From: GCA-2720975 sp964467985
GTDB taxonomy: Bacteria; Planctomycetota; UBA1135; GCA-002686595
Reading direction: 5' to 3'
Length of the DNA: 64,000 nucleotides
Assembly: GCA_964467985.1 (NCBI GenBank)
Contig: CAYXTP010000012.1
Coordinates: forward strand, 60,888-124,887
Shown: in pieces, positions 8,906-18,098 of the stretch
Numbering within the stretch: position 1 is the first letter of the stretch
How the letters are laid out: every line of letters starts with the position of its first letter
Notes under the pieces: generated by a model
Told to the model about the DNA's origin: nothing
The model's database searches: none
The model's input: the letters and a program-made list of their open reading frames with translations, nothing else
Made by a program: the position numbers and the translations under genes

Positions 8906-10273
8906 TCACTCCGTTTCAGCGATGCAAAACAGCTCGGTCTTGCCGCGCAGAAGCAGGTTGCCGCCAACCGCAACGGGCGAAGCCACGAAGAACTGGTCAC
9001 TCAAATGGCTGCTGCCCAAGACGCTGAATTCGTCACCCAGGGCCAGCATGTGAACGTCACCTTCCTCCGTGGCCACATACAGCACACCTCCGGCAGCCAC
9101 GGGGGAGGCCTTCAGGATGGTGCCGCGGGGAAGGCGCTCTTCGAGGTAGTGGGGCTCGCCTGTGGTTGCGTCAAAGCAGCTGATCTTGCCGTTGTCGGTC
9201 ACGGAGTAGTAGCGGCCGTCGTGCAACACGGGTGAGGCCGTGTAGGAGGTCCCACGCTGGGAACTCCAGGCGATAGGAGAGGGGCTCGCCTCGGTGATGT
9301 CACCCTTGCCACCTAAGCGAACCGCCTGCAGCTTGGGCTCGCGATACCCGGACATGGCCAGGATCAGGTCACCGTGGCGCAGGACGGAGGGGATCGCGTT
9401 CAGGCCAATTCCGCCGCATTCCCAGATGTCCTCACCAGTGAAAAGGTCGTAGGCGCGCATGCGATTGGTCCCCGACGTGATCACCTGCAACTTCCCGCCG
9501 TACTCGGTGACGAGCGGGGTCGACCAGCTCGAGGGCTCATCCCGTTCGCGGCGCCATTTGACGTCTCCGGACTTGGCATCCAACGCCAGCACGAACGAAT
9601 CGGCCTCGTGGTCAAACACGTGCACGTAGACACCGGAGTGCAACACCGGGTTGGCTCCCTCTCCAAATTGCCGCCTCATTTGTAGCTGGACACCCACTTC
9701 GTGCTCCCAAAGCAACTTGCCTTCGAGGTCGTAGCAGTAAATTCCTTGGGATCCGAATGAACAGATCAGCCGCTCCCCGTCGGTGACCGGGGACACCGAG
9801 GCGTGGCTGCCGTAGTTGCGGTGGTAGCCCTCGTGGGGCGTGGCCTCGCAGGCTGTCTTGCGCCAGATCTCCTTGCCGCTGGCGAGGTCCAGGCACATCA
9901 CGACGAAGGCGTTCTTGACTGACGTCGGGGGGTTGAAGCCCCCGAACCCTCGGCCGCGGCGACCGCCCCCTCCTTGCGGCTCGGGTTCCGGTTCCGGGGG
10001 CTTCTCCAGGGGAATCGCCGTGGTCAAGTACACGTGCCCTTCCCACACGATGGGTGTCGAGAATCCACGCCCTGGCACGCTGGCTTTCCAGCGCACGTTC
10101 TCGTCATCCGACCAGGTGGTCGGGACGGGCGCGGCCGCCACTCCGGTTCCATCGGGTCCACGCCAGGTGGGCCAATTGTCTTGCGGCGCAGCGAAAGCGG
10201 TTGTTGTCAGGACGAACGCCAGACCTAGGGGACGGAAGACAAGCCGCTGAATCCGGTTGTGGGATGTGTGCAT
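8906..10273 (-). CDS. Exported PQQ-type beta-propeller protein, 455 aa
   Basis: The chosen ATG gives a signal peptide (LGLAFVLTTTAFAAPQ); the longer frame upstream is not protein-like. The body has repeated blades with the PQQ-enzyme-like motif of G.V.ALDAKSGDVKWR (LDLASGKEIWRK, YDLEGKLLWEHE, YDLFTGEDIWECG, FDATTGEPHYLEE), so an eight-bladed propeller is expected. It opens with NWPTWRGPDGTG, common in planctomycete outer-membrane-assembly/BamB-like proteins. It carries a Gly/Arg-rich insert (GGGGRRGRGFGG, about 105-117). No dehydrogenase catalytic residues are visible, so this is most likely a non-enzymatic scaffold. It is divergent from the amidase gene. Confidence 0.85.
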   Translation of the reverse strand: MHTSHNRIQRLVFRPLGLAFVLTTTAFAAPQDNWPTWRGPDGTGVAAAPVPTTWSDDENVRWKASVPGRGFSTPIVWEGHVYLTTAIPLEKPPEPEPEPQGGGGRRGRGFGGFNPPTSVKNAFVVMCLDLASGKEIWRKTACEATPHEGYHRNYGSHASVSPVTDGERLICSFGSQGIYCYDLEGKLLWEHEVGVQLQMRRQFGEGANPVLHSGVYVHVFDHEADSFVLALDAKSGDVKWRRERDEPSSWSTPLVTEYGGKLQVITSGTNRMRAYDLFTGEDIWECGGIGLNAIPSVLRHGDLILAMSGYREPKLQAVRLGGKGDITEASPSPIAWSSQRGTSYTASPVLHDGRYYSVTDNGKISCFDATTGEPHYLEERLPRGTILKASPVAAGGVLYVATEEGDVHMLALGDEFSVLGSSHLSDQFFVASPVAVGGNLLLRGKTELFCIAETE

Positions 10274-10438
10274 GGGTGCTGGGGTTGCTGGAGGATTGGG
10301 GCTGCAGCCTAGTCGTTGTGCGTAGCTCTGCTGCAGCGGGCACAATTGCTCCAACACATTCCTAACGTGCCCGGCCATGGCGCAGCTCTCAGCCAACCCC
10401 CGCGCCCAATTCGCCGACCCGTCGCGTACGATCCTCCA

Positions 10439-11998
<1,560 letters not shown>

Positions 11999-12137
11999 GC
12001 CGGCCACAAACTAGTCCACTCGTAGCGCTTGCGGGATCGCCTGCTGCGTCAGAGGCTGGACCCCGATCAACTCGCGTGACGCACCGTCGCAGCGTAGACA
12101 CCTGCACGACAGGCTCTTCTCCTCTTTCCAGCTTACG

Positions 12138-13178
12138 ATGAAAACTCCCCTACTACTCTGTCTGGCCATTTCACTCAGCGCTCCCCACGACCTCACTTCC
12201 AAGCATGAAAAGGGGCAGGTTCGACGTACGAGCTTCTCGTTCGAGGAAGAACGGTCCATGGTCGAAATGTCCGCGACGGTGAACGGTGAGGAACAGCCCG
12301 CCATGGAGGGCATGAGCCACATCCAGACGTCCAGTGGCAGCGGCCTGTTCGTTGACAGCACAACTCGGGTGGAGGACTCGGAATGCATGGCCTTCGAGCG
12401 GGTGTACGAAGAATTGGAATACAATGCATCGCTGGAAGTGGACAATCCGTTTGGCGAGGGAATGAGCGAAGTACCGAGCTTCGAGAGCGAGTTGGAGGGG
12501 ATGACGGTCCGATTCACTCGCGATGACGGCGATTTTGTTGCGGAATTTCCAGAGGAGGACGCCGGCGATGAAGAGCTGCTCGAGGACCTCGTGGGCGAGC
12601 TTCCCTGGGACAACTTCCTGCCCGCAGGGAGCGTAGAAGACGAAGCCGAATGGGAAATCGAATCCGAAACCTTCTTCCAAACCCTCGATCTCGGCGGAGA
12701 CCTTTCCTTTGAGGCCGACGAAGAGGGCGCGCTCAGCTCCGCCATGGCGTCCGACAACGATGGTGACGCGGACTACAGCGGTGAAGTGACCGCCACATTG
12801 ATCAGCGTCTCTGAAGTAGACGGCCGGATGATGGCAAAGATCTCCCTGGAAGTGGACGCGTCCAAGCTAGAGGACAACACGGAGTCGGCTCGCGCCCAAA
12901 TGGAAGAGCGCGGACAGCCCGACGACGCCCCGGAAGGAGCCCTGATGCCTGAACTCGAATCCATGGAAGTGGAGATCGCCTACGAGGGTGAAGGCACCCT
13001 GATGTGGGATGTGGAAGGCGGCTATCTCGTCAGCCTTGAAATGGAACTCGAACTCGAAGCCTCGCAGACCATGGAGATGTTTCTCGAGTTCGGCGGCCAG
13101 ACCATGGAGATCGAGCAAGTCATGGCCTTTGAAGGCAAGCACTCCATCGAGGTTGAAGTCGAAGTGGAGTCCAACTAG
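12138..13178 (+). CDS. Highly acidic exported protein of unknown function, 346 aa
   Basis: A short hydrophobic N-terminus (LLLCLAISLSAP) suggests secretion. The rest is extraordinarily rich in Glu and Asp, with many clusters such as EEDAGDEELLED and EVEVEVES, and almost no cysteine. Methionine is also frequent (EGMSHIQ, EMELELEASQTMEMF). Predicted secondary structure by eye is mixed beta with charged edges (alternating VEVEVE), so it may be a folded beta protein rather than fully disordered. Codon use is like the neighbours. No family was recognised; calcium or cation binding is possible from composition only. The complementary strand also lacks stops, but this strand has a start, signal peptide and better codon use. 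Confidence 0.7.
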   Translation: MKTPLLLCLAISLSAPHDLTSKHEKGQVRRTSFSFEEERSMVEMSATVNGEEQPAMEGMSHIQTSSGSGLFVDSTTRVEDSECMAFERVYEELEYNASLEVDNPFGEGMSEVPSFESELEGMTVRFTRDDGDFVAEFPEEDAGDEELLEDLVGELPWDNFLPAGSVEDEAEWEIESETFFQTLDLGGDLSFEADEEGALSSAMASDNDGDADYSGEVTATLISVSEVDGRMMAKISLEVDASKLEDNTESARAQMEERGQPDDAPEGALMPELESMEVEIAYEGEGTLMWDVEGGYLVSLEMELELEASQTMEMFLEFGGQTMEIEQVMAFEGKHSIEVEVEVESN

Positions 13179-13208
13179 CGCATCCGCGCGACGCTCCCGC
13201 GGTCAGAC

Positions 13209-14627
13209 CTAACCCAGCAGGTACTCGATCACGGCTTTCGCCGGGTAGGACGTCGCACCGGGTGCGAGGAAGCGCGCCACGTGAGCCACGTCGTCGCCCG
13301 ACGTGAACATCGGCAGTTCCAAGTAGTCGTCCTTGCGCACTTGCGCCATGCCTAGGTTCGCCAGCAGACCGTTGCACACGCACTTGCGGCCGAGTGTGTC
13401 TTCCAGCTTGCCGCCACGTTTCAAGTAGTCGTCTTCGGGTTCGCTGGGGCAACGCCACCCCAGCGATCCATCGTCCTTGCGGTAGCCATGCCGCAGGTAG
13501 CCCAGGTCGCAAATGCGCTTGCGGCCGTCGTAGGAGGATTCCTCAGATTGGGTCTCCTCAAGCTGAATGACCTTGAAGGGGAAGCCCGTTGGGGAGGCAA
13601 TCGGGTCGGTGAACACGTGCGCCTCGCCCACGCGACTGAGTTCGAGGATCTTGGCCTTCCAATGGGCCTCGATGCCTGACTCCTCGGAGAAGGCAAAGGC
13701 CGTGCCGACCTGAATTCCGGCGGCACCCTCCGCAAGAGCCTCTTGCAGCTTTTCGGGCTCCGCATGGGAACCCGCGAGCCAAAACGGCAGGCCGTAGTCG
13801 CGGAATTCCTGCAGCTTGGGGATGTCGCGCTTGCTGTAGACCGGCTCGCCCTCTTCGCTCAGGGCTGGCCGCCCGCGCGGGGGAGCGTTGTGTCCGCCGG
13901 CAGTGGGTCCCTCGATCACAAACCCATCAACCTTGCCCGTGGCCTTGCGCAGCATGACGTTGGCCACGATGGAGGTGGAAACGATCGCGAGGAAATTGGG
14001 ACGCTCAAGGGTGGGCGCTGGGCCCTCCATGAAATCACTCGGATCAAAGTGGGTGGTGAAGACCTCGCCCTCCTGGGCTCCGGCCACGTCCAGCCGCAAT
14101 TCAACGGCCAGACCCCTGGACAATCGATCGAGGATTCCGGGGATCGCTAGAGGAATGCCAGCACCCATGCAGACCGTGCTCACGCCTGCGAGCATGGCGC
14201 CGAAAATGCAAGGCAGAGTCGGCACTTGGATCTTCTCCAAGTAGTTGATTCCGACCATTCCCGAGTGACCTTCGCGAGCCAAGAAGACCTCGACAAAGTT
14301 CGCAGTAACGGTCAGTTCATCGAGTGCACGACTGGGCGTGGCACTCGGCATGGGCTTGCTCTTGAAGATCGAGTCTTTGGCCTTGCCACCCTCGACGAAG
14401 TAGCGATCGAGTACGCGTTTGGCCACCTCGGGCAAGGGGAAGGCCGACAGGGCTCGGCGCATGTGGCCACCCGGGTCTCCAAGCTGGAGCCGGCGAGCCA
14501 AAATGACGTCGAGAGCGGTGCCGGCAACAACGCCCAACTGCCCACACCGTGCGACGGCATTGGCCAAGCGCCATTCAGAAACTCCGGCACCCATGCCCCC
14601 TTGAATGATCTGCGGCAGAGGATTCAC
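13209..14627 (-). CDS. Nitronate monooxygenase / 2-nitropropane dioxygenase family FMN enzyme, 472 aa
   Basis: TIM-barrel FMN enzyme. It opens with PQIIQGGMGAGVS, matching the nitronate monooxygenase start (PIIQGGMGVGIS). The FMN phosphate-binding segment follows as DGFVIEGPTAGGHNAPPRG and then AEGAAGIQVGTAFAFSEESG. The protein is about 100 residues longer than typical family members. The extra C-terminal part contains cysteines (RKRICDLGYL, RCPSEPEDD, RKCVCNGLLAN), as in the long class often annotated as nitronate monooxygenase in marine bacteria. The start codon is GTG. Neighbours give no clear pathway, so physiological substrate is unknown. Confidence 0.85.
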   Translation of the reverse strand: MNPLPQIIQGGMGAGVSEWRLANAVARCGQLGVVAGTALDVILARRLQLGDPGGHMRRALSAFPLPEVAKRVLDRYFVEGGKAKDSIFKSKPMPSATPSRALDELTVTANFVEVFLAREGHSGMVGINYLEKIQVPTLPCIFGAMLAGVSTVCMGAGIPLAIPGILDRLSRGLAVELRLDVAGAQEGEVFTTHFDPSDFMEGPAPTLERPNFLAIVSTSIVANVMLRKATGKVDGFVIEGPTAGGHNAPPRGRPALSEEGEPVYSKRDIPKLQEFRDYGLPFWLAGSHAEPEKLQEALAEGAAGIQVGTAFAFSEESGIEAHWKAKILELSRVGEAHVFTDPIASPTGFPFKVIQLEETQSEESSYDGRKRICDLGYLRHGYRKDDGSLGWRCPSEPEDDYLKRGGKLEDTLGRKCVCNGLLANLGMAQVRKDDYLELPMFTSGDDVAHVARFLAPGATSYPAKAVIEYLLG

Positions 14628-15156
14628 GCGAACATGTTAGTCATGGGCCCCAGGTAGATCAGTCGTTGGGCCAGAAAATCGCATTGTCGGCTGGTTTCCA
14701 GGAGCTACAGGCGCTGGGGGCTGAACCAACAGGCGTGCTGGGTTCGTGGGCGGGGCCTGCCGCACGGGTCGACCGGAAGCTCCCTGCGTAGTCCCGGCAG
14801 CGAGCCTACCCCCATGACTCGACCCTCCTACGCCCTAGAGCGCCTAGGACGGGGGCCGTCGCGACCTAGATTGGGACCAAGTGATCAACCCCGGACGCAG
14901 CCAGAATTGCGTCACACGATGCGGGTGGCTCCTTTAGAATCGAGTCAGTCCAGCGACAGAGCACGCTGACCCCGGGCACGCATCCGGGCCAGCGGCAGTA
15001 GCCCCGCCACGCGGGGCGGGTGGCCGAGACGCTGCCCAGAAAAACGGGCGACTCTTGTCCGGCAACAGCCGACGGGGGCCGCCCGATCTTCTTGAGCCCC
15101 ACCCTGAAGTGCTTTGCGAGCCGCGGAAGGGAATTGGAGGCTACAGTGTGGATCCC
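14628..15156. other. Intergenic region with two tandem hairpins
   Basis: No frame here has credible coding character. Two GC-rich inverted repeats lie close together: CCCGG at 14971-14975 pairs with CCGGG at 14984-14988, and CCCCGC at 15002-15007 pairs with GCGGGG at 15011-15016. No T-run follows, so they do not look like standard intrinsic terminators. They lie about 140-185 bases upstream of the SGNH hydrolase start and could be a leader structure or chance GC pairing. Confidence 0.4.
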
Positions 15157-15852
15157 ATGCGCTTCACACTCCTGCTTCTGTTGTTGACTGTGTTCGGATG
15201 TTCGTTGCCAGGCACCGCGCCTACGACAGGGCCTCCCGACTCTTTCCGCCTCTTGATTCTGGGCGACTCCATCTCCATCGGCTACACGCCCATCGTGCGT
15301 GAGATGCTCACTGGACAGGCCACGGTGGTGCGCCCCATGAACAAGAACGGCAAGGGAGCCGAGAACTGCGCGGGTACGACCTACGGCAAGGATCACATCG
15401 ACCGGTGGTTGAACCTCGACGGCGGGAGCTTCGACGTCGTGCACTTCAACTTCGGCCTGCACGATCTCAAGCGGGTACACCCCGAGACAAGAAAGAATTC
15501 CAACGACCCCAATCACCCCCACCAGGCCGACCTGGCCCTGTACACGACCCAGCTGCGGACGATCGCAAGGCAACTGCAGGACTCGGGTGCGCGGGTGGTG
15601 TTCGCGACAACGACTCCCGTGCCCGAGGGCGGTGTGAAACCCTATCGCGAGCCCCAGGATGTGGTGCGTTTCAACGAGGCCGCGAGGGGCGTCATGGCAG
15701 AGCTGGGCATCCCCGTCAACGACCTCTTCGCCAAGGCGATGTCCCGCCTGGATGAGTATCAACAGCCTGCAAACGTGCATTTCAACCAGGCCGGCTCGAC
15801 GGCGCTGGCGGAGCAGGTCGTGGATGGAATCCGGGAGTTGGCTTGGCGCTGA
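15157..15852 (+). CDS. SGNH/GDSL-family hydrolase lipoprotein, 231 aa
   Basis: Esterase/lipase-like fold. Block I is LLILGDSISIGYT (nucleophile Ser in GDSIS), the Gly/Asn region follows as NKNGKGAENCAGT, and block V is NVHFNQAGSTALAEQ, giving the catalytic His in the DxxH-like motif HFNQAG. The internal ATG yields a lipoprotein signal (MRFTLLLLLLTVFGC). Typical targets are acyl or acetyl esters on carbohydrates or lipids. The gene is 40 bases upstream of the small candidate selenoprotein and may be co-transcribed with it. Confidence 0.88.
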   Translation: MRFTLLLLLLTVFGCSLPGTAPTTGPPDSFRLLILGDSISIGYTPIVREMLTGQATVVRPMNKNGKGAENCAGTTYGKDHIDRWLNLDGGSFDVVHFNFGLHDLKRVHPETRKNSNDPNHPHQADLALYTTQLRTIARQLQDSGARVVFATTTPVPEGGVKPYREPQDVVRFNEAARGVMAELGIPVNDLFAKAMSRLDEYQQPANVHFNQAGSTALAEQVVDGIRELAWR

Positions 15853-15892
15853 CCCAGGCCCTCCAGCAACCCGTTACGATTAGCGCATCACC

Positions 15893-16060
15893 ATGAAACG
15901 CATCCTCCTCTTCGTCGGACTCGCGGCCCTCCCCGCTGCGGGCATCTGGTTGCGCTGCACGGGCGGGTGCTGAGGCACACCCCGAGGCACGGCCGGTTCG
16001 GCCCTGATCATCTCTGGCGTCCTGGGCATCGTGGCGGCTAGCAAGCCACGTACGAAGTAG
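15893..16060 (+). CDS. Candidate small membrane selenoprotein with CTGGC-U, 55 aa
   Basis: The frame starts MKRILLFVGLAALPAAGIWLRCTGGC, reaches a TGA at 15971-15973 (residue 27), then continues without interruption as GTPRGTAGSALIISGVLG and a basic tail to TAG. Both halves have codon use like neighbouring genes (third-position G/C about 75 percent after the TGA) and each contains a hydrophobic segment, so reading through makes a compact two-segment membrane protein with a Cys-Cys-Sec cluster in the loop between them. A hairpin follows at a SECIS-like distance. The alternative is a 26-residue peptide or a pseudogene. I recognise no family; a redox or metal/thiol role is inference from the motif only. 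Confidence 0.55.
15988..16006 (+). promoter_or_regulatory. Putative SECIS hairpin after UGA 15971-15973
   Basis: GGCCG (15991-15995) pairs perfectly with CGGCC (15999-16003) around a three-base loop GTT whose first base is G. Beyond one C-C mismatch, two more pairs (A-T, C-G) can form. The loop starts 22 bases after the UGA, inside the range used for bacterial SECIS elements. Confidence 0.5.
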
Positions 16061-16085
16061 AGGGCGTCGGACTGCGCGCGGGCGA

Positions 16086-16685
16086 TCAGAAGAACGTGAC
16101 GATCCCCGAGACGAGGCTGTACTCAGCCCCGATGACTTCCGCGCGCCCCGCCTGAACGGCTGCCTTGATGGGCCCAGACTTCTGGCTCAGGTGCCGAATG
16201 GTGGCTGAGATATTGGCTCGCACACCCTGTTGCATCCAGAGCTCGAGGTCGGCGTCGCCGTTATCAGGACGGGCACTCTTGATGCCCGGTGTCATGCGGT
16301 CCACGAGACCCTTCAAGTTCCGGGACAGATCCGGGGTCGGATCGCGCAGTTCGCCGATGGTTGCCTCCACGGCTCCGCAACCCGAATGCCCGAGCACCAG
16401 TACCAGTGGAGATCCGAAGAGTGCCAGCGCGAATTCGATACTCGCCATGGCGTCAGGCGAAGCCGTATTGCCCGCGGTGCGCACCACGAACAGTTCGCCG
16501 AGGGGTTGATCCAAGATGATCTCGGGGGCAACGCGGGAGTCGCTGCAGCCCAAGATGATTGTTGCAGGGGACTGGTCTGCCGCCATCTCGACAGGATCCT
16601 GGTACTCGGCACACGTCCCGGTGCCCTTCAAGAAGCGGGCATTGCCCTCTCGGAGTTGTTGGAGGGCTTGGCTGGAATCCATCAT
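16086..16685 (-). CDS. Beta-class carbonic anhydrase, 199 aa
   Basis: Interconverts CO2 and bicarbonate. The zinc ligands and catalytic dyad are visible as GCSDSRV (Cys47, Asp49, Arg51) and LGHSGCGAVEA (His and Cys). The sequence also shows the family features VVRTAGN and a helical C-terminus ending in a hydrophobic strand. No signal peptide, so cytoplasmic. Length is typical. It is the last gene in a minus-strand series with a TauE/SafE permease and rhodanese genes, separated from the permease by 84 bases. Linkage of a beta-CA with sulfur-handling genes is seen in other bacteria, but a direct role is inference. Confidence 0.93.
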   Translation of the reverse strand: MMDSSQALQQLREGNARFLKGTGTCAEYQDPVEMAADQSPATIILGCSDSRVAPEIILDQPLGELFVVRTAGNTASPDAMASIEFALALFGSPLVLVLGHSGCGAVEATIGELRDPTPDLSRNLKGLVDRMTPGIKSARPDNGDADLELWMQQGVRANISATIRHLSQKSGPIKAAVQAGRAEVIGAEYSLVSGIVTFF

Positions 16686-16769
16686 TGTGGCTGCGCTTGG
16701 GCTCGGCCCGAGTACCCACCCAGAATGGCACCGCTGGCGCCGGGAAGGAAGTCCTGAGGCCCGGCCAGC

Positions 16770-17510
16770 TCAGACGCTGATCAGCAGCCCACCGATCACA
16801 ACCAACAACCCCGCAAATGAGCGTCGCAACGCGAGCTGGGAGACCCTTGCTCCCAAGCCTGTTCCAGCCATGCTGCCGAGGATCCCGACGGCCGTGAAGA
16901 CGAACAGGACTTGCAGGTCCAGGCTGAGCTCGAGTTCGCGCAGGACCGCGACGTACTTCACAAACCCGGTCACCGACTTGAGGGCGATGATCACCAGGCT
17001 GGTGCCCACGGCGCGCTGCATCGACAGACCGCCAAGCAGCACGAGGGAAGGCACGATTAGGAAGCCCCCCCCGACACCGACGAAGCCCGTCAAAACTCCG
17101 ACCAGCGTGCCTTCCAATCCCATCAACGCAGGCGAGTGAGGCTTGGAAGTGGTCTCGGCTCGCACAGGCTTCAGCATGAGCCAAGCCGCCAGAACCATCA
17201 GCACAGCGAGAGCAGACATCTGAATCGTGCCCGATACAAAGCGAGAAAGGTCGGCACCTAGATAGGCGCCGGCCATGCCGGGCAAGCCAAAGAAGAGAAC
17301 ACTGCGAGCGTCCACCAAGCCCCTGCGCGCCTGGGGAATTGCGGCTGCGACACTGATCATGCCGACAATGGCTAGGGAACTTGCGATCGCGACCTTGTCT
17401 TCGAGCCCGACCAGGTAGGTCAGCACGGGAACCGTCAGAATAGAACCACCGGACCCCAAGACGCCCAGACTGAGGCCGATCGCCAACGCGCCGATGAGGG
17501 AAAACACCAC
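16770..17510 (-). CDS. TauE/SafE-family (sulfite/sulfonate-type) permease, 246 aa
   Basis: Polytopic membrane protein with about eight hydrophobic segments and the two characteristic repeat motifs: SLGVLGSGGSILTVPVLTYL near the N-terminus and LTGFVGVGGGFLIVPSLVLL in the second half. TauE/SafE (DUF81) proteins are thought to move sulfur-containing anions. The start was placed at the GTG at 17510, just 7 bases after the rhodanese stop, because residues upstream of it in the same frame belong to the overlapping rhodanese gene. Tight spacing with rhodanese-DUF2892 suggests an operon that exports or imports a product of sulfide/persulfide metabolism. Confidence 0.88.
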   Translation of the reverse strand: MVFSLIGALAIGLSLGVLGSGGSILTVPVLTYLVGLEDKVAIASSLAIVGMISVAAAIPQARRGLVDARSVLFFGLPGMAGAYLGADLSRFVSGTIQMSALAVLMVLAAWLMLKPVRAETTSKPHSPALMGLEGTLVGVLTGFVGVGGGFLIVPSLVLLGGLSMQRAVGTSLVIIALKSVTGFVKYVAVLRELELSLDLQVLFVFTAVGILGSMAGTGLGARVSQLALRRSFAGLLVVIGGLLISV

Positions 17511-17517
17511 GGTCCGA

Positions 17518-18072
17518 TCAGCTCGCCTTTCCAGATGCAGCAACCCGGTTCCATGGCATCTTCGCGAAGAGCATGCCCATTCCGCAGGTATCGGTGATTC
17601 CTGCGAACGCGAGGCCCAAGCCAACGAAACCCGACAGACCCAAGAACCCCGGATGGACCGTCAATCCCAGGATGACTCCAATCAGAACCAGGAAGCCAGC
17701 GGTCGTGCGCACCTGCCGCTCGATGGAGAAGGCCTTCGGTCCGCGATTCACGGGCAGGTCCTTAGACATCCAGTTGACGATGCCACCTTGCATGACTCCG
17801 GAGTCGCTGAGGCCCTGGCCGTCCAGTGACTTGCGTGCCTTCTCCGCCCGCTTGCCGGTCCGGCAGAGAATCGCAACGCGGCGTGTCCCCGCGATATCGG
17901 CAATGTCTGCGCCACGTCCATTGAGGTCGGCGAGTGGGATATTTATGGACCCGGGAACATGGGCCTCCATGAACTCGCCCGGGGTCCGGACGTCTAGCAC
18001 GAAGACATCACTGTGCAGGGAGTCGTTGGCCCAGAAGGCCTTTCTCTCTATTGCGATTTGGGGGATGTTCAT
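17518..18072 (-). CDS. Rhodanese domain fused to DUF2892 membrane segment (YgaP-like), 184 aa
   Basis: Residues 1-115 are a rhodanese domain: VFVLDVRTPGEFMEAHVPGS (CH2A) and the active-site loop LCRTGKRAEKA, with Cys70 poised to carry a persulfide. It is followed by two transmembrane helices (AGFLVLIGVILGLTVHPGFL and the following FVGLGLAFAGIT) with the conserved cysteine in TDTCGMGMLF, typical of DUF2892. This matches E. coli YgaP architecture. It sits between the MBL-rhodanese gene and the TauE/SafE permease on one strand, consistent with a sulfurtransferase step in persulfide detoxification. Confidence 0.9.
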   Translation of the reverse strand: MNIPQIAIERKAFWANDSLHSDVFVLDVRTPGEFMEAHVPGSINIPLADLNGRGADIADIAGTRRVAILCRTGKRAEKARKSLDGQGLSDSGVMQGGIVNWMSKDLPVNRGPKAFSIERQVRTTAGFLVLIGVILGLTVHPGFLGLSGFVGLGLAFAGITDTCGMGMLFAKMPWNRVAASGKAS

Positions 18073-18098
18073 TGTCGGAATTGGCAGATCGTTGCTGA

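Noticed and set aside
12011..12757. Minus-strand 248-residue frame opposite the acidic protein
   Set aside because: Serine/proline-rich shadow of a GA-rich coding strand, without start context.
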